A stretch of DNA of 12,221 nt from Planctomycetota bacterium. GTDB lineage: Bacteria; Planctomycetota; Planctomycetia; Pirellulales; Thermoguttaceae. Shown here in pieces: positions 10,073 through 12,221 of the stretch; the stretch's first letter is position 1, and every line of letters starts with the position of its first letter. Both the position numbers and the translations under genes were made by a program. The notes below the pieces were generated by a model that did no database searches, was not told the origin of the DNA, and was given only the letters and a program-made list of their open reading frames with translations. The stretch lies in contig JABMRP010000587.1 of assembly GCA_013202535.1 (NCBI GenBank), positions 1 to 12,221 on the forward strand. Direction: 5' to 3'.

Positions 10073-12221
10073 CATCTCGACAGTTGCTCCGCGCGGTCGT
10101 GTTGCTTGCGGTCGTGTTGACGATCTTCCCACTGGCGGCCCAAGCCGCCGATGTACCCAACGCCGATTTCACCGCCGGCGATGATAAGCCCGACGGATGG
10201 ACACTCACCGGCGGACAAGGCCGTTGGGTCGACCGGCAAGTGTTGGAGGTGACCGGTACGGGCGACGACTCCAACGCCTGGCACAGCGCTCCGTGCGAGT
10301 TTACGCCCGGCGATCTGTACCATTTTCGCGTGCGTACACGCCGTCTTGGGGGCGGCGGATGCGTGATCACCGGGCCGAGCTTCGCCAATCGCGACCAGCA
10401 CGGGGTTTCGTCGGATTGGAAATGGTTCGGCCACGTGTTCCGCGTGCCCGACAACGCCCGGGACGCCGTCCTGCGGTTGGGTCAGTGGGAAGCGACCGGC
10501 TCGGTACAGTTCGACCGTGTGCAACTAACTCGCGTGCTGCCCGTCCATCGTGCGGCGGAAAACCTTGTGCTGGGTCAGGACGAATCGATTCGCGACGGAC
10601 AATACGCGTTTGTCGGCACGTTCGGTCATCAGGGAAGCAATTTTCATCGCACACTGCAGAGTACGACAACCAGCTTCAACAGCGACCGTTGGTGTTTCGG
10701 CGGCAGCAGTCAGGTGACTTACCGCTTCGCCGTGCCGGGGCATCGGCTGCAGGCCGGGCGGATCGCGCTGGCGGTCAATTACCACACCCGGGGTGGTTGC
10801 ACGGCCGAAATCAGCCGCGACGGGAAGCAATGGCACGCGCTGCTCACGCAAAGCGAAATGGGCGACGCCGCGGCCGAGTTGCCCGACGCCTTGCTGCCGG
10901 CCGAGTCGCTGCTGCTGCGGTTGCGCGGCGTCACGGCGGACAGTTCGTTCCAAGTCAACCGCGTCGAGTTTCATGCCGATTTGGACGGTTCGCCGCCGGA
11001 GTTGACCGGCGACACGGCCTACGCCGAAGTGCGACGCACCGAACCGGGGTTGGTCGTGCGGCAGATGACGCTCACCGACCACGGTTCCACGGGCCGGTCG
11101 GCTCTGCTCATGCAATTGACCAACAGGGGATCGAAGCCGTTGGCCACGGAACTCGCAGCCACGATCGATCCAACGGGCGGTAACAGCCAGGCACTTCGTC
11201 GGCAGGAAGTGAACCTTCAGCCGGGCAGTTCGACGGTCGTGCCAGTGGATCTTCCCGCCCAAGCGCCGGGCGATCACGAGGTGCTGCTGGACGTCGGCGG
11301 CACGCAACTGGTGCTCGCTTTCTCCGTGCCGGAGTTTTATCGTGCCGATTACGGACAACGGATCGAGAGCATCGCCGGCGAAACGGCCGTCTGGTGGTGC
11401 GAAGCGACGCGCAAAATTCCGCGCCGTCGAGCGGTACCCGACGACACGTCGCCGGCCGCCCAGTTGTCCGCGGCGCGCGGCGATTTCGAGGCCGTGCAGG
11501 TGGTCGTTCGCCCGAGCAAGCCACTTGTCGGATTCACAGCCAAAGTGAGTCCGCTGGTGGGACCCAACGGAGCGACCATCGCGGCGGAGAACGTCGACGT
11601 GCTGCGCGTTTATTACCACTTCGTCCACCATCCGACCGACGCCACGGGCGTACGCGACTGGTGGCCCGACGCACTGCCGCCGCTGGATGAGCCGCTCGAC
11701 GTACCGGCCGGGCAAAACCAACCGCTGTGGGTGTTGGTCCACGTGCCCCGCGACGCGGCGCCCGGTGATTATACCGCAACCGTTCAACTCGCGGCCGAAG
11801 GTTGGGCGGCGGCGGTGCCGGTGCGATTGCACGTCTGGAACTTCGCCCTGCCGGTCACCAACCATCTGGAGACGGCTTTCGGGTTGTCGGCCGGTAACGT
11901 GTTTCGCTACCACGGGCTGAAAACCGAGGCGGACAAGCGGCGGGTGTTCGACATGTACTTGAAGTGCTTTGCCGAACACCGCATCAGCCCGTACGATCCC
12001 GTGCCGCTGGACCCCATCGGCGTGAAGTTCGTGCCCGAGGCCGATCCGCCGCGTGCCGACGTCGATTTCTCGGCCTTCGACCGGGAGATGGCCCGAGTCG
12101 TGGACAAGCACCATTTCACCGGCTATCGGCTGCCGATCCAAGGGATGGGCGGCGGCACGTTTCACGCCCGGTCTGATCCGAGAATCGGCGACTTCACCGA
12201 AGAAACGCCCGAGTATCAGGC
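10069..12221 (+). CDS. Secreted DUF4091/GH123-like multidomain protein, 3' end outside window
   Basis: The frame is open from ATG 10069 to the window edge (717 codons, no stop). MTSRQLLRAVVLLAVVLTIF and AAQA form a signal peptide. Residues ~28-160 look like a carbohydrate-binding jelly roll (NADFTAGDDKPDGW, then VQFDRVQLTRV); ~165-320 form a second beta-rich region and ~330-430 an Ig-like one. From ~442, WWCEATRKIPRRR, ARGDFEAVQVVV, DWWPDALPPLDEPL (530-543) and NQPLWVLVHVPRDAAPGDY match the N-terminal part of DUF4091/GH123-like glycosidase relatives; the barrel begins at about 610 and is cut off. GH123 enzymes are N-acetyl-galactosaminidases, but the catalytic part is missing here, so no activity is assigned. 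AAAAGG (10056-10061) and the ATGA overlap couple it to the Tat reductase. Family assignment is from recalled motifs. Confidence 0.85.
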   Translation, partial: MTSRQLLRAVVLLAVVLTIFPLAAQAADVPNADFTAGDDKPDGWTLTGGQGRWVDRQVLEVTGTGDDSNAWHSAPCEFTPGDLYHFRVRTRRLGGGGCVITGPSFANRDQHGVSSDWKWFGHVFRVPDNARDAVLRLGQWEATGSVQFDRVQLTRVLPVHRAAENLVLGQDESIRDGQYAFVGTFGHQGSNFHRTLQSTTTSFNSDRWCFGGSSQVTYRFAVPGHRLQAGRIALAVNYHTRGGCTAEISRDGKQWHALLTQSEMGDAAAELPDALLPAESLLLRLRGVTADSSFQVNRVEFHADLDGSPPELTGDTAYAEVRRTEPGLVVRQMTLTDHGSTGRSALLMQLTNRGSKPLATELAATIDPTGGNSQALRRQEVNLQPGSSTVVPVDLPAQAPGDHEVLLDVGGTQLVLAFSVPEFYRADYGQRIESIAGETAVWWCEATRKIPRRRAVPDDTSPAAQLSAARGDFEAVQVVVRPSKPLVGFTAKVSPLVGPNGATIAAENVDVLRVYYHFVHHPTDATGVRDWWPDALPPLDEPLDVPAGQNQPLWVLVHVPRDAAPGDYTATVQLAAEGWAAAVPVRLHVWNFALPVTNHLETAFGLSAGNVFRYHGLKTEADKRRVFDMYLKCFAEHRISPYDPVPLDPIGVKFVPEADPPRADVDFSAFDREMARVVDKHHFTGYRLPIQGMGGGTFHARSDPRIGDFTEETPEYQ

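Noticed and set aside
10525..12165. 546-aa open frame on the minus strand
   Set aside because: It is antisense to the DUF4091/GH123-like gene, which has a signal peptide, ribosome site and recognisable motifs; the antisense frame has none.

Overview
This 12.2 kb, GC-rich window looks like chromosome from a planctomycete, probably of the Pirellulales type. That is an inference from gene content: a VIT/VWA-type protein, a secreted PQQ-like beta-propeller with the motif WPQWRGPNHNGVS, a Tat-exported aldo/keto reductase, a GH95 fucosidase, a DUF4091/GH123-like secreted protein, and short inverted-repeat elements between genes. No rRNA, tRNA, CRISPR array, insertion sequence or transposase gene was seen.

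Layout. (1) Bases 2-847 (+) are the 3' end of a VIT/von Willebrand A protein, closed by a strong intrinsic terminator (888-925). (2) Bases 848-1168 hold that terminator, a pair of facing hairpins (1002-1071) and a short coding remnant (1056-1172) that resembles the C-terminus of Eco57I-like restriction-modification enzymes. The remnant overlaps a PIN-domain gene (1169-1621) by ATGA, and the PIN gene overlaps a 67-aa gene (1608-1811); this is a likely toxin-antitoxin unit. (3) Bases 1851-7575 are a minus-strand block read right to left: a zinc-ribbon membrane protein, a GH95 alpha-L-fucosidase with a good sigma70-like promoter, RpiB, an unusual FlgG-like protein with a Sec-type signal peptide, and an SDR protein 3 nt downstream of it. 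(4) Bases 7717-12221 are a plus-strand block: the PQQ-like propeller protein, then a Tat-exported aldo/keto reductase translationally coupled (ATGA) to a large DUF4091/GH123-like protein that runs off the window.

The degradative theme (fucosidase, DUF4091/GH123-like protein, exported propeller and reductase) fits a polysaccharide-degrading life style. RpiB is the only central-metabolism gene seen.

Four intergenic gaps each carry a different family of short facing repeats (1002-1071, 3756-3846, 6793-6899, 9079-9135), an architecture like REPINs. One fills the rpiB/flgG-like gap almost exactly; another supplies the stop codon of the zinc-ribbon gene and abuts the GH95 promoter. The most unusual protein is the FlgG homologue, which lies away from any flagellar gene here, begins with a signal peptide and has a shortened C-terminal helix.
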